Origin: Gammaproteobacteria bacterium
GTDB taxonomy: Bacteria; Pseudomonadota; Gammaproteobacteria; Pseudomonadales; Azotimanducaceae
Assembly: GCA_026708185.1 (NCBI GenBank)
Contig: JAPOVK010000034.1
Coordinates: forward strand, 62,001-126,000
Direction of reading: 5' to 3'
Length of the DNA stretch: 64,000 nucleotides
Shown one piece after another: positions 43,018 through 51,762 of the stretch (the stretch's first letter is position 1; each line of letters starts with the position of its first letter). The notes below the pieces were generated by a model. That model did no database searches, was not told where the DNA came from, and was given only the letters and a program-made list of their open reading frames with translations. Both the position numbers and the translations under genes were made by a program.

Positions 43018-43177
43018 AGCGTCGGTATGTTCCATTCGCGTCCTTCAGTGTGGCCAGCGGTGGCGCGAAGTCTACTCCGGGCCGCGCCGCATTCGGTCGC
43101 AACACAAAATCCGTACAATCCGGCCCGTCCTCTGATCCGCCCGGCAGGAGCACGCCATCTCCCTGATCGAGATCTAC

Positions 43178-44158
43178 ATGATCGTCGGGTTCCTGCTGGC
43201 GGCGTACTCCGTCGTCGCGAACGACTCGATCCAGACCCTGGGGACGTTTCTGTCGTCCAATGCGCACCGCCCGTGGTGGCTGCTGTGGATCTTCGGCAGC
43301 GGCATCCTGATCGTGGTGATCCTCTACAGTTGGTACGTCAACGGCGGCGACCCCGCCTACGGACGGCTGCAGAAGTTCCCCGTGCCGGAAGGCGGCGTGT
43401 CGTGGCTGCACGCCATCCCGCCGCTCGCCCTGCTCGTCCTGACGCGGATGGGAGTGCCCGTGAGCACGACGTTCCTCGTGCTGACCGTGTTCGCCGTCAC
43501 CGGCGGCGAGCCGGGCAACCTCGGGGCCATGCTCAACAAGTCCGCGGTCGGTTACGTGGTCGCCTTTGCCGCCGCGATCATCCTCTTCCTGTTGGTCTTT
43601 AGGCGCCTGACCGAGTACTTCCACAGAACTCGCGGCACGACAGTCCCGACCTATTGGGTGGTCCTGCAATGGGCGTCTACCGGATTCCTGTGGAGCCAGT
43701 GGCTGATCCAGGATCTCGCCAACATCTTCGTCTACCTTCCCCGCGAACTGTCGGTGAACTGGCTCCTATTCGGCATCGTCGCGCTGGTGGCGATGCAGGG
43801 CTACATCTTCTACCAGTTCGGCGGCGAGATTCAGAAGATCGTCACCTCCAAGACCGACACCACGGACGTCCGCGCCGCGACGATCATCGACTTCATCTAT
43901 GGCATGGTGCTGCTGGCGTTCAAGGAGAACATATTCGGAATCCCGGCGTTCGAGAACATGCCCATGAGCACGACGTGGGTGTTCCTCGGCGTACTCGCGG
44001 GCCGGGAGTTCGCGCTGTCGGTGTACCTTGCCGACACGTCCGCCAAGGGGACGGCACGCAAGGTGATCTCCGACGCCCTGAAAGCGCTGTCCGGTCTTGT
44101 CGTCAGCGTGCTGCTAGCATTCGGCCTGCCTTGGCTCTACGAGGTCGCTTTCGCTTAA
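43178..44158 (+). CDS. Multi-pass membrane protein, PiT-permease-like
   Basis: 326 residues with about eight hydrophobic helices (for example WWLLWIFGSGILIVVILYSW, VVAFAAAIILFLLVFRRL, ELSVNWLLFGIVALVAMQGY, LSGLVVSVLLAFGLPWLY). The N-terminal VVANDSIQTLGTFLSSN and the later GVPVSTTFLVLT recall the PiT-family signatures (GANDxAN and PVSTTH), so a distant inorganic ion permease is possible. The clear Shine-Dalgarno (AGGAG, about 43146-43150) is 27 nt before ATG 43178 and is well placed for an in-frame ATC at 43157, so the true start may be non-canonical and add seven residues. The S9 peptidase gene follows after 3 nt. Confidence 0.7.
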   Translation: MIVGFLLAAYSVVANDSIQTLGTFLSSNAHRPWWLLWIFGSGILIVVILYSWYVNGGDPAYGRLQKFPVPEGGVSWLHAIPPLALLVLTRMGVPVSTTFLVLTVFAVTGGEPGNLGAMLNKSAVGYVVAFAAAIILFLLVFRRLTEYFHRTRGTTVPTYWVVLQWASTGFLWSQWLIQDLANIFVYLPRELSVNWLLFGIVALVAMQGYIFYQFGGEIQKIVTSKTDTTDVRAATIIDFIYGMVLLAFKENIFGIPAFENMPMSTTWVFLGVLAGREFALSVYLADTSAKGTARKVISDALKALSGLVVSVLLAFGLPWLYEVAFA

Positions 44159-44161
44159 GCC

Positions 44162-46273
44162 ATGCGTCACGCCACCAGCATCGTCCTACTGCTCATCTTG
44201 TCCGCCTGCGCCCCGGTGTCAGGCCCGCCGGAGTCCAACGTGAAACCCGACGAAGACCCCTACCTTTGGCTCGAAGAGGTCGAAGGCCACCGCGCCATCC
44301 GCTGGGTGCGTGCCCGCAACCAGGACACCAATCGCAAGTGGGCCGAGCGGACGTCGTTCAAGAGACTACGAGAGCGTCTGCTCGAGGTCTTCGACTCCGA
44401 GGACCGCATCCCCGTGGTCAGCAAGATGGGCGAGCACTACTACAACTTCTGGCGCGACACCGACAATCCGCGCGGCCTTTGGCGGCGCACGACGCTTGAC
44501 GAGTACCGCAAGGCCGAGCCGGCCTGGGACACGGTCCTCGATCTCGATGCGCTCGCCCGCGAGGAAGACGAGAACTGGGTGCTGAGCGGCCTCAACTGCC
44601 GTCAGCCCGACTACCGCCGTTGCCTGATCAGCCTCTCGCGCGGCGGTGCGGACGCGAGGGTGGTCCGCGAATTCGACATCGAGACCCGCACCTTCATCGA
44701 CGACGGTTTCGTGCTCCCCGAATCCAAGGGGACCGCCTCCTGGGCGGGTCCCGATAGCATCTTCGTCGCCACGGACTTCGGCACCGGCACGATGACAGAA
44801 TCCGGCTACCCGCGCATCGTCAAGCTCTGGCGGCGCGGGGCGGATCTCGGCGATGCCGAGGTCGTGTTCGAAGGTCGACCGACCGACGTGAGCGTGAGTG
44901 CGCGCGCCGACCTCGCCGAGGGGTTCGAGACCGAACTGGTCTGGCGCGCCACCGACTTCTACAACAGCGATCTCTATCTGCGCCGCGACGGGCAACTGAT
45001 ACCCATCGACAAGCCGTCCGATGCCAGCGCGACGATTCACCGTGGGCGCATCTTCATCAGCCTGGAGTCCGACTGGACCGTCGGCGAGACGACCTACGCA
45101 ACCGGCAGTCTGCTCAGCGCCGACTTCGACGCGTATCTTGCGGGCCAACGGGACCTGCACGTGCTGTTCGAGCCGACGTCCCAGACCTCCCTCGCCGGCT
45201 TCGCCCCAACGCGCAACCACCTGCTGATCAACGTCCTCGACAACGTCCGCAACCGCGTCTTCGTCGCAACGCCGGGAACGGACGGCTGGACGCAGCGGCC
45301 GCTGTTCGCGAGCGACGGATTCCGCACGGTGGGCGTCAGCCCAGTGGATCCGGACCATAGCGACGCCTTTTTCACCAACACCACCGACTACCTGACGCCA
45401 CCCACGCTGTCGCTCGGCCGCGTAGATGAAGATGATGCCCAAGCAGAGCCCGAAGTCCTGAAACAGCAGCCGGCATACTTCGACGCCGACGGCCTCGCCA
45501 TCAGCCAGCACTGGGCAACATCCGCCGACGGCACGCGCATCCCCTACTTCCAGGTGGGCCGCGAAGACGACGACGGTCCGACGCTGCTATACGGCTACGG
45601 CGGCTTCCTGATCCCCATGGTTCCAGGCTATTCGGCGGGAGTCGGGCTCGCGTGGCTCGAGCGGGGCGGGACCTACGTCGTCGCCAACATCCGCGGCGGC
45701 GGCGAGTTCGGGCCACGCTGGCACCGGGCCGCGTTGCGCGAGAACCGGCAACGGGCCTACGACGACTTCATCGCGGTGGCCGAGCACCTCATCGAACGCG
45801 GCGTGACCGAGACCTCTCGGCTCGGCATCCTCGGCGGCAGCAACGGCGGGCTGTTGATGGGTAATATGCTCACCATGCGCCCGGACCTCTTCGGCGCGAT
45901 CGTGGCCCAGGTGCCGCTGCTCGACATGCGGCGCTACCACGAACTGCTCGCCGGCGCGAGTTGGGTGGCCGAGTATGGCGATCCGGACAACCCGGAGGAC
46001 TGGGCCTTCCTGCGCCGGTATTCGCCGTACCAGAATGTGCGCGAAGACGTGGCCTACCCGCCGCTCTTGATCACCACGTCGACGCGCGATGATCGCGTGC
46101 ATCCCGGCCACGCCCGCAAGATGGTCGCAAGGATGCGCGCCTTCGGCCACGACGTCACCTACTACGAGAACATCGAAGGCGGCCACGGCGGTGCCGCGGA
46201 CAATGCGCAGAGCGCGTTCATGTGGGCGTTGGTCTACGAGTTCATGTGGCGGCGACTCGGCGGCGGCTCGTGA
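44162..46273 (+). CDS. Prolyl-oligopeptidase-family (S9) serine peptidase, lipoprotein
   Basis: 703 residues. Lipoprotein signal with lipobox LSAC (Cys16). Propeller domain about 30-440, starting with DEDPYLWLEEVEG, and catalytic alpha/beta domain about 450-703 with TLLYGYGGFLIPM, ANIRGGGEFGPRWH, the nucleophile Ser560 in LGGSNGGLLMG, Asp in TRDDRVHPGHARKM and His in EGGHGG. It cleaves short peptides, probably in the periplasm or at the outer membrane. Starts 3 nt after the membrane-protein gene, so they form a unit. Confidence 0.93.
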   Translation: MRHATSIVLLLILSACAPVSGPPESNVKPDEDPYLWLEEVEGHRAIRWVRARNQDTNRKWAERTSFKRLRERLLEVFDSEDRIPVVSKMGEHYYNFWRDTDNPRGLWRRTTLDEYRKAEPAWDTVLDLDALAREEDENWVLSGLNCRQPDYRRCLISLSRGGADARVVREFDIETRTFIDDGFVLPESKGTASWAGPDSIFVATDFGTGTMTESGYPRIVKLWRRGADLGDAEVVFEGRPTDVSVSARADLAEGFETELVWRATDFYNSDLYLRRDGQLIPIDKPSDASATIHRGRIFISLESDWTVGETTYATGSLLSADFDAYLAGQRDLHVLFEPTSQTSLAGFAPTRNHLLINVLDNVRNRVFVATPGTDGWTQRPLFASDGFRTVGVSPVDPDHSDAFFTNTTDYLTPPTLSLGRVDEDDAQAEPEVLKQQPAYFDADGLAISQHWATSADGTRIPYFQVGREDDDGPTLLYGYGGFLIPMVPGYSAGVGLAWLERGGTYVVANIRGGGEFGPRWHRAALRENRQRAYDDFIAVAEHLIERGVTETSRLGILGGSNGGLLMGNMLTMRPDLFGAIVAQVPLLDMRRYHELLAGASWVAEYGDPDNPEDWAFLRRYSPYQNVREDVAYPPLLITTSTRDDRVHPGHARKMVARMRAFGHDVTYYENIEGGHGGAADNAQSAFMWALVYEFMWRRLGGGS

Positions 46274-46297
46274 CACGGTCACAGTGACACGGTCACA
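46270..46297. repeat. Tandem 14-bp repeat with internal palindrome
   Basis: GTGACACGGTCACA occurs twice in direct succession (46270-46283 and 46284-46297). Each unit contains the inverted repeat GTGAC-acg-GTCAC. The first unit includes the stop codon of the S9 peptidase. It may act as a protein-binding site for the carboxylase promoter or as a weak terminator; neither is shown by the sequence. Confidence 0.6.
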
Positions 46298-46362
46298 CGT
46301 TGCGCCGGGTGGCCGGCTTCAACGATGATCGGTCTTTCCACGACGTGAAAGAGGGGTGAGGC

Positions 46363-49300
46363 GTGGGTTCGACCCGAGCGCTAGAACGCGTCCTGATTAG
46401 CAACCGTGGCGAAATCGCCATTCGCATCGCGAAAGCCGCGTCCGGCCTCGGCATGGAGTCGGTCGGCGTTTACGCGCCGATCGATGCGCTGTCGCTGCAC
46501 ACCCGGCTGGCCACCGAGTCCCGCGAACTCGGCAACGGCGCGGCCCAGGATCCGGTCGCCGCCTACCTCGACGCGGAAGCCCTCGTGCGCCTCGCCGAGG
46601 AGGCCGGCTGCGATTGCCTGCACCCAGGCTACGGCTTCCTCGCCGAGAACGCGCCCTACGCGGCGCTGTGCGCGGCGCGCGGCATCACCTTCATCGGCCC
46701 GCCGCCGGCGGCGCTTGAGTTGTTCGGAGACAAAGTCCAGGCGCGGACACTGGCGCAGTCGCTTGGAATCCCAACGGTGCCGGGAAGCGGCGAGGCGCTT
46801 GCGTCGAGCGCCGCCGCAGCGACGTCCGCCGAGGAAATCGGCTACCCGGTGATGCTCAAGGCCGCGGCCGGGGGCGGCGGTCGCGGCATGCGGGCGATCG
46901 CGGGCAGCGACGCCATGGCCGACGCGTTCGAGCGCTGCCGCAGCGAGGCCGAGGCCGCCTTCGGCAACGGCGCGCTGTTCGTGGAAAAGCTGATCGAGCG
47001 GCCACGGCATATCGAAGTGCAGGTGCTCGCCGACGGAGACGGCAACACGGTGCACCTGCATGAGCGCGACTGCTCCGTGCAGCTCCGCAACCAGAAGGTT
47101 ATCGAAACGGCGCCAGCACCGGGCCTGGACCGCGCCTTGCGCGCCCGCATCCATGCCGATGCCGTGAAGCTGGTCGAGGCCGCTGGCTACGTCAATGCCG
47201 GCACCGTGGAGTTCCTGGTCACGCCCGAGACCGGCGATTACTACTTCATCGAGTGCAACCCGCGCATCCAGGTGGAACACACGGTCACCGAGGAGGTCAC
47301 CGGCATCGATCTCGTCGAGGCGCAGTTCCGCATCGCCGCCGGTGCAAGCCTCGAATCCCTGGGGCTCGCCGACCAGGAGGCCGTCGGCACGCCCCGCGGG
47401 TTTTCGGTCCAAGCGCGGGTCGTCGCCCGCGGCGCCGGCACCTTGTCGGCTTACAAGGAACCCTCCGGGCCGGGCGTGCGCGTGGACGCGAACGGCTATG
47501 TCGGCTACACGCCACCGCCGCAGTTCGACCCGCTGCTGGCCAAGGTCGTCGGCACCTCGGTATCCCGCCAGGAGGAATCCCTGGTATTCGCGGCTGCCGT
47601 CGACCGGACCCGCCGGGCCTTGGACGAGTTCCACGTTGGAGGATTAGCGACCAACATCGCCCAACTGAAGACGATCCTTGCGCACCCCGCCGTGCGCGCC
47701 GGCGACGCCCGGACGACGCTCCTCGGCGAGGAACCCGCCCTGCTCGCTTCGACCGACAGCGGCAACGGCGCCTTGGCATTGCTGCAACAGCAGGCCACGG
47801 TCATGGGGGTGTCCACGGTTGCCGGCGCGGGCTCGACGCCGACACCCGCCGCTGCCGACCTCGATGTCGGCCCGGGCCAGGAGGCCGTCGCCTGTCCGAT
47901 GGCGGGATCCGTGCTCGAGGTGCGCGCCCACGAAGGCGATAGCGTGCAAGCGGGCGATCCGCTTCTCATCGTCAGCGCGATGAAGATGGAATCCCAAGTC
48001 GCCGCGCCCTGCACCGGCACCCTTGCCGCGGCGCAGCCCCTGCAGCCGGGAGACAACGTCGAGGCGGGCCAGGTTTTCGCCGTGATCGCGCCGGCGGAGG
48101 GTGCCGAGCGGGTGTCCGCAGACGCCGCGGCGTCCGAGGACGGCGATGATCAGACCTGGGCGCCTTTGCTGCGCGACGTCGGCACGATGCAGGCCTTGGC
48201 GCATAAGCGACTCGCCCCGGGATCCGAAGACCCCGGCGTCGTTCGGCAACGCAGCCGCGGCAAACTCACCTGCCGGGAGCGGATCGACCTCTTGCTCGAC
48301 GAAGGCTCGTTCCGGGAAGTGGGCAGCATCGCCGGGTTCGCCTCCTACGACGAATACGGCACGATCACCGACTTCACCCCGGCCAACCACGTCGGCGGGT
48401 GGGGCAAGATCGAGGGCCGCGGCTCGGTCGTATGCGCCGACGACTTCACCTCCCGGGGCGGGCACGCCGACGGCGCGATCGGCGCCAAGAGCGGCTACCT
48501 TGACCGCCTGGCCCTGGAACTGCGGCTGCCGTCCATCCGCTTGCTGGACGGTTCCTCGGGCGGCGGCAGCGTCGCCGCGATGGTCCCCAAGCAGAAGGCC
48601 GAGGGCGAGAGCACGGCGAAGGAGAGCAGCGGCGCGATCAAAGCCGGCCGGCCCAGGGTCGCCGGAGGCGGCGGATCGTTCCTGCCGGGACACCTCGGCA
48701 GCGCGATGTACACCGAGCAACTGTCCGCGGTACCCGTGGTCAACATGCTGCTCGGCAGCGTCGTCGGCATCGGCGCGGCGAAGGCCGTGCTCGGCCACTT
48801 CTCGGTGATGGTGCGCGACATCGCGCAACTGTTCGTCGCCGGCCCGCCGGTCGTCCAGCATGCCATGGGCTACGACATCACCAAGGAGGATCTTGGGGGC
48901 TGGCACATCCACTGCCGCAACGGCTCCGTGGACAACCTCGCGGAAACCGAGGAGGAAGCCGCCGAACTCACCCGCCGGTTCCTGTCCTACCTGCCGTCGA
49001 GCGTCTACGAGACCCCGCCGGTCGCGCCGCCGCGCAGCGACGACCCCCCGGAGAGGCGCGACGAGGAACTGTTCACGCTGATCCCGCGCAAGCGGACGAC
49101 CACGTTCGATGTCCGCAAGGCCATCAGGCTGATGGCGGACAAGGACTCGTTCTTCGAGGTCGGCCCGCTTTGGGGGACCGACCAGGTCACCGGGTTTGCG
49201 CGTTTCAACGGCCATCCCGTGGGTGTCCTCGCCTCGGACAGCCAGCACGCCAACGGCGGCGCGCTGACGGCGGACGGGTGCAGCAAGCTGACCCGCCACC

Positions 49301-49815
49301 TCGACCTCTGCGATCTCTTCCACGTGCCCGTGCTGAACCTCGTCGACAACCCCGGCTTCGCGGTTGGGCTCGAGCACGAGATCACCGGCACGATCCGACG
49401 CGGCGGCGAGTGGATGGTGGCGTTCTCACAAGTCACGGTGCCGATCTTCGCGGTCGTCATGCGGCGCAGCTTCGGGGTGGCCGGCAACAACTACGCAACG
49501 CCCCGCTCGCGGCCTTCGGTGCGGGTCGCCTGGCCGGCGGCCGACGCGGGCGGGATCCCTCCGGAGGGCGGCATCGAGGCGGCCTACAAGCGGCAACTTG
49601 CGGAAGCCGAGGATCCCCGCGCTTTGCGCGATGAACTCATGGCCCGCATCGAGAGCGCGCGCGGGCCGATCGGGCCGCTGTCGAAGTTCCAGATCGAGGA
49701 GATGGTCGACCCGCGGGACACGCGACGGCTGATCTGCGAATGGGTGGAGACGGCCTGGCGGCTGGTCACCCTGCCCGACAAGCTCGGGCCGCGGGCGTTG
49801 CAGTTCAGGCCTTGA
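46363..49815 (+). CDS. Single-chain biotin-dependent acyl-CoA carboxylase (BC-BCCP-CT)
   Basis: 1150 residues. Biotin carboxylase domain (1-450): LISNRGEIAIRIAKAA, HPGYGFLAENAPYAALC, VMLKAAAGGGGRGM, FIECNPRIQVEHTVTEEVTGIDL. Biotin carrier (about 505-590): CPMAGSVLEVRAHEGD and SAMKM with biotinyl Lys541. Carboxyltransferase (about 600-1150): GKLTCRERIDLLLDEGSF, LLDGSSGGGSVAAM, NLVDNPGFAVGLEHE, and GNNYATPRSRPSVRVAWPAA. It carboxylates an acyl-CoA using ATP and bicarbonate. The one-chain order matches the long-chain acyl-CoA carboxylase type rather than the usual two-subunit PCC/ACC. GTG 46363 follows a purine-rich ribosome-binding site (GAGGGGTGAGG). Confidence 0.92.
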   Translation: MGSTRALERVLISNRGEIAIRIAKAASGLGMESVGVYAPIDALSLHTRLATESRELGNGAAQDPVAAYLDAEALVRLAEEAGCDCLHPGYGFLAENAPYAALCAARGITFIGPPPAALELFGDKVQARTLAQSLGIPTVPGSGEALASSAAAATSAEEIGYPVMLKAAAGGGGRGMRAIAGSDAMADAFERCRSEAEAAFGNGALFVEKLIERPRHIEVQVLADGDGNTVHLHERDCSVQLRNQKVIETAPAPGLDRALRARIHADAVKLVEAAGYVNAGTVEFLVTPETGDYYFIECNPRIQVEHTVTEEVTGIDLVEAQFRIAAGASLESLGLADQEAVGTPRGFSVQARVVARGAGTLSAYKEPSGPGVRVDANGYVGYTPPPQFDPLLAKVVGTSVSRQEESLVFAAAVDRTRRALDEFHVGGLATNIAQLKTILAHPAVRAGDARTTLLGEEPALLASTDSGNGALALLQQQATVMGVSTVAGAGSTPTPAAADLDVGPGQEAVACPMAGSVLEVRAHEGDSVQAGDPLLIVSAMKMESQVAAPCTGTLAAAQPLQPGDNVEAGQVFAVIAPAEGAERVSADAAASEDGDDQTWAPLLRDVGTMQALAHKRLAPGSEDPGVVRQRSRGKLTCRERIDLLLDEGSFREVGSIAGFASYDEYGTITDFTPANHVGGWGKIEGRGSVVCADDFTSRGGHADGAIGAKSGYLDRLALELRLPSIRLLDGSSGGGSVAAMVPKQKAEGESTAKESSGAIKAGRPRVAGGGGSFLPGHLGSAMYTEQLSAVPVVNMLLGSVVGIGAAKAVLGHFSVMVRDIAQLFVAGPPVVQHAMGYDITKEDLGGWHIHCRNGSVDNLAETEEEAAELTRRFLSYLPSSVYETPPVAPPRSDDPPERRDEELFTLIPRKRTTTFDVRKAIRLMADKDSFFEVGPLWGTDQVTGFARFNGHPVGVLASDSQHANGGALTADGCSKLTRHLDLCDLFHVPVLNLVDNPGFAVGLEHEITGTIRRGGEWMVAFSQVTVPIFAVVMRRSFGVAGNNYATPRSRPSVRVAWPAADAGGIPPEGGIEAAYKRQLAEAEDPRALRDELMARIESARGPIGPLSKFQIEEMVDPRDTRRLICEWVETAWRLVTLPDKLGPRALQFRP

Positions 49816-49817
49816 TC

Positions 49818-49919
49818 TCGAGGAACGTCATCCTCTACCGACCACCAGGGACGGGCAAGACCGTACTCCACTGCCACACCGCGGCGAAGTCACGAGAAGG
49901 CGCTCAAAGAGCTGGTTGA
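49818..49919 (+). pseudogene. Remnant of an AAA+ ATPase (McrB-like Walker A)
   Basis: Directly after the carboxylase stop, one frame reads SRNVILYRPPGTGKTVLHC and runs to TGA 49917-49919. NVILYGPPGTGKT is the Walker A strand and loop of McrB-type and related AAA+ ATPases; here the Gly before PP is Arg. There is no start codon, no Walker B and no downstream ATPase sequence, so it is a fragment of a decayed or displaced gene. Confidence 0.55.
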
Positions 49920-50163
49920 CGCGGTTGCTCCCGTTGTCGTATGTGACCGTCCTAGGGTTGAGTTGCCCGGGCGCCGTTCGCCACACCACCACTTCGACAC
50001 GCTGTCCCATGCGACCTTGCTTGCTGTCTACACCCGGCGCGACGCTTGTCAGCGCCGATGAAGCCTACTTCGACAAGGCGGCACCGGAAGGCAGAGTCGT
50101 ACGATTGGCGGACTGCGCTCCGCCGACGGATTGACGCAAGCTCCAGAGGGGCCAGGGTTCCGT
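49920..50163. other. Non-coding stretch with a possible transposase fragment
   Basis: No intact gene. On the minus strand around 49905-49965 a frame reads RTVTYDNGSNRVNQLFE, which resembles the TYDNGSEN segment (second Asp of the DDE triad) of IS30-type transposases with a few residues missing. The match is short and the surrounding frame shows no other similarity. With the ATPase fragment next to it, this looks like a scar of lost accessory DNA. Confidence 0.3.
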
Positions 50164-50544
50164 TTAGCGCTTCGGCACGCCGTACAGATAGCGCGTATTC
50201 ACCTCGGTCTCGTTGCCGTCGGGGTCGAGCATGAACAGCGCCCGGCCTTTGCCGCGCTCCCCCATCGGGCCGCGGGTGAAGATGTTCGCCTTGGCCGCTC
50301 GTTGGGCGACCTCGTCGAACACGGGCTCGGTCACCGTGAACGAGAAGTGCATCGGGCCACCGCCCCGGTGGCGTCCGCCGTGCCCCTTGACCTGCAACAC
50401 GACGTGGCTGCGCTCGCATTGCAGGTAGGCGCGTTCGTCGTTGCGCATGACCACGGGCAAGCCCACCACGCCTTCGTAGAAGTCGACCGCCCGGGCGAGG
50501 TCCTGCACGTCCAGGAAGATCTCCTCGATGCCGATGATGCTCAT
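50164..50544 (-). CDS. VOC-family (glyoxalase-fold) protein
   Basis: 126 residues from ATG 50544, with GAGGCA 5-6 nt upstream. Two beta-alpha-beta-beta-beta units of the vicinal-oxygen-chelate fold: IEEIFLDVQDLARAVDFYEGVVGLPVV and MHFSFTV, then RALFMLDPDGNETEVNTRY. Metal-binding positions could be supplied by the Glu/His residues of these strands. Members include glyoxalases, dioxygenases and resistance proteins; the exact role is not visible. It begins 7 nt after the end of the AhpD-like selenoprotein gene and is probably co-transcribed, which could suggest a redox or detoxification context. Confidence 0.85.
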   Translation of the reverse strand: MSIIGIEEIFLDVQDLARAVDFYEGVVGLPVVMRNDERAYLQCERSHVVLQVKGHGGRHRGGGPMHFSFTVTEPVFDEVAQRAAKANIFTRGPMGERGKGRALFMLDPDGNETEVNTRYLYGVPKR

Positions 50545-50551
50545 AGTTGCC

Positions 50552-51664
50552 TCATGCATTGTTGTCTGTCGTAGCGCGCGCTCTTCGTTGTCTGTCGTAG
50601 CGCGCGCTCTTCGCCACGTAATCGAAGGCGTCGATGCCCGTTTCGGCGCGCATCGACCCCGTGACCTTCTGAGTCGTCGGGTCGAGCGGGATGCCCGTCG
50701 CGTCGGCGACGCGGGTGATGCCGTTGAAGCCGGCGGCGACGGTCAGGGCGTCCACCATGGCCTGCTCGCCCATCGCTGCCGCGGCTTCGCCGCGGACGGT
50801 GACCAGTTCACCCCAACGGCTGCCGATGGCGGCCTCGGTGAGGCGGCGCAAGTGGTCGGCGTGGTCGACGCCCGGGTCGCTATCGGCGTCGTTGACGGCG
50901 TTCAGGTTGAAGTCCCGGTTCTCGCGCTGGCCGCTCGCCCGGAGCAGCATCGTGTGCGACGTTGTTCAGTAGAAGCACTGGTTGAGGGCGGATACCCGCG
51001 AGGCGATGAACTCGGCCTGGGGCTGCGAAACGCCAAGCGGGATGTCGCGCAGGGCGTAGTGGCCGCGGAACGCGGTGAAGAAGAGCGCCACGGCCGAGGG
51101 GACGCTGCCCATGGACCGGGCGATGTTCGGCGCACCCGGCAACCCGGTGACGGTGGCCGTGCGGTCGTCGACCCTGGTTAGCGGCACCCAAGCGCCATCG
51201 TCAACGACGTCCGGATCTGACTGGCCAGCCGCGGGGCCCGGTTCCGGTGTCGGCAGGTCCGGCAGCGTCAAGCCCAGCGCCGCATGCATGGTGTCCACGA
51301 TCACCGCCGCGTTGACCACGCTCACGGCTTCGATGTAGCGCTCGCGCGAGATGCCGCCCGCGAGCACGCCGTCGAAAACCGCGCGCGTGTAGCGGCCCGG
51401 ATCGGTGCGCAGGCGGTGGATCATGTCGATCAGCATCGGCGGCAGGTCGGAAACCGTGTCGTGCTCGCCATCCACCGCGAATGGCGACAGCGCCGCGAGG
51501 CGCCGCGCGCAAAGCTCGCACGCGGTTGCAGCACGGGCCTCCGCCACCATCTGAACACGCTCCGCACCGCTCCAGAAAGCGCCCGGTGCCCCAATCAGCC
51601 GCCAAGCCTCGGCGTGCCTCGCGATCACGTCGGGGCTGACCGGATAGCGCGTGTCTTCGTACAT
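50552..51664 (-). CDS. AhpD/carboxymuconolactone-decarboxylase-like probable selenoprotein (in-frame UGA = Sec233)
   Basis: 370 residues if TGA at 50966-50968 is read as selenocysteine. The frames on both sides are in the same phase. N-terminal half (1-232): CxxC in ATACELCARR (Cys49, Cys52), LIDMIHRLRTDPGRYTRAVFDGVLAGGIS and GAWVPLT. The active site is NQCFY-UGA-TTSHTMLLR, that is CxxUxxxH, in which AhpD relatives have CxxCxxxH (Cys130, Cys133, His137 in mycobacterial AhpD); the UGA replaces the peroxidatic Cys. Another 137 codons follow without a stop (VDALTVAAGFNGITRVADATGIPLD). A hairpin lies 17 nt after UGA. ATG 51664 has GGAG 5 nt upstream. Likely a thiol/selenol peroxidase or disulfide reductase. 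An alternative is a nonsense mutation. Confidence 0.8.
50930..50948 (-). promoter_or_regulatory. Candidate bacterial SECIS hairpin downstream of UGA
   Basis: On the minus strand, starting 18 nt after the UGA, GCTGCTC pairs with GAGCGGC over 7 bp (one G-U) around the 5-nt loop CGGGC. The apical loop begins 24 nt after UGA and has G at its second position, within the spacing (about 16-37 nt) and loop features of SelB-recognised bacterial SECIS elements. Structure judged by eye. Confidence 0.6.
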
Positions 51665-51762
51665 CGTGGCTCCCATCAGTCCGCCGACCTCGATTGGACC
51701 GGAACAGTGTACGGCCTGGCACTCCGGCGCAACGGCGACGAAAAAGTCAAAAAAGTTGTTGC

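Noticed and set aside
50552-51664. Reading the AhpD-like locus as two separate genes or a simple nonsense pseudogene
   Set aside because: The second part has no ribosome-binding site of its own at a fitting start, both frames are in phase, the stop is exactly TGA at the catalytic Cys position, and conserved residues continue after it. A nonsense mutation is still possible and is stated as the alternative.
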